Source of the DNA: Planctomycetales bacterium
Lineage (GTDB): Bacteria > Planctomycetota > Phycisphaerae > SM23-33
NCBI GenBank assembly: GCA_030631085.1
Contig: DAOVLV010000135.1
Location: 1 to 5,923, forward strand
Length of the DNA stretch: 5,923 nucleotides
Direction of reading: 5' to 3'
The position numbers and the translations under genes were made by a program. The notes beneath the pieces are model-generated. The model saw only the letters and a list, made by a program, of their open reading frames with translations. It searched no databases and had not been told where the DNA came from. Shown in pieces: positions 5,582-5,923 of this stretch (within the stretch, counting starts at the first letter, position 1; every line of letters begins with the position of its first letter).

Positions 5582-5923
5582 CTATTCGTCGCTTCCGGCT
5601 TCCAGGCGGGCGCGGGCGGTGTGAATCGCCTGGTGCAATTTCTTACGCAGAAGGTCTCGCGGAGGAAGTTCGGTCATATAGGCGGCGACACGGATACCGC
5701 TGCGACTTAGTTGCAGCAACTCGACATGTTCGTTGGATTTACCGGCACAGAGGATCAGGCCCAGTGGCGACTCCTCGCCCGGCTCGCGCTCGTTCTTGTC
5801 CAGCCAGCGGAGGTAAAGTTCCATCTGCCCCTTGTCGGCGGCCTGGAAGCGTCCTAGTTTCAGGTCGATTGCCACCAGACGCCGCAACTTTCGGTGGAAA
5901 AACAGCAAGTCGATATAGTAATC
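5582..5923 (-). CDS. DUF1016/YhcG-type PD-(D/E)xK nuclease-domain protein, C-terminal part (cut by right edge)
   Basis: The frame is open from the right edge to TAG at 5584-5582, giving 113 residues. The visible part begins DYYIDLLFFHRKLRRLVAID and continues LKLG, then KGQMELYLRWLDKNE and PLGLILCAGKS. This pattern is characteristic of the C-terminal nuclease domain of DUF1016 (YhcG) proteins, which are often found in mobile or defence-associated contexts. The catalytic core is the Asp in YYIDLL and the (D/E)xK motif, here IDLK (visible residues 19-22); relatives commonly have IELK, so Asp replaces Glu. The N-terminal DUF1016 domain and true start lie beyond the window. A TTG at 5908 is inside the conserved domain and is not a start. 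The role is unknown; a nuclease is the family expectation. Confidence 0.88.
   Translation of the reverse strand, partial: DYYIDLLFFHRKLRRLVAIDLKLGRFQAADKGQMELYLRWLDKNEREPGEESPLGLILCAGKSNEHVELLQLSRSGIRVAAYMTELPPRDLLRKKLHQAIHTARARLEAGSDE

Noticed and set aside
5427..5710. Plus-strand ORFs of 65 and 71 residues
   Set aside because: Each begins at or after the epimerase stop and runs antisense into the nuclease-domain gene, with no recognisable motif.

Overview
The window (about 5.9 kb, fairly GC-rich) looks like chromosomal DNA of a Gram-negative-type bacterium. The TopA sequence, the DUF2723 membrane glycosyltransferase-like protein and the gene mix would suit Planctomycetota (Phycisphaerae-like), but I cannot confirm any taxon from the sequence alone. 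There are six genes: four complete and two cut by the window edges. No tRNA, rRNA, CRISPR or transposase gene is visible.

Left part (1-1811, all minus strand). The 5' end of topA (DNA topoisomerase I, first 240 codons) is preceded by a SAM-dependent methyltransferase gene (863-1657). The methyltransferase lies between two direct copies of a 141-bp sequence (718-858 and 1671-1811; 129/141 identical, offset 953 bp, no gaps). Each copy fills the intergenic space upstream of a gene. Each carries a perfect TTGACA -35 box inside a 44-nt invariant block and ends on an ATG. In copy 1 that ATG is the topA start. In copy 2 it opens a five-codon reading frame that ends in TGATG on the methyltransferase start. 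This suggests that the topA upstream region was duplicated with a methyltransferase gene captured between the copies, or that both copies belong to a dispersed element. Recombination between them would remove exactly 953 bp and leave both flanking genes intact.

Middle part (1793-5430). A 529-residue multi-pass membrane protein of the DUF2723 (GT-C-like) family is on the minus strand, and its last codons lie inside repeat copy 2. Only 45 bp away, divergently transcribed, are a UbiA-family polyprenyl-phosphate phosphoribosyltransferase-like gene (TTG start) and a GTG-started NAD-dependent epimerase/dehydratase gene, joined by a 4-nt GTGA overlap. These genes suggest a route in which a polyprenyl-phosphate-linked pentose is made (UbiA homologue), modified (epimerase), transferred at the membrane (DUF2723 protein) and perhaps methylated. 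The chemistry is inferred from families, not shown by the sequence.

Right part (5431-5923). After a 151-bp convergent gap with no recognised gene, the C-terminal 113 codons of a DUF1016/YhcG-type PD-(D/E)xK nuclease-domain protein run in on the minus strand from beyond the right edge.
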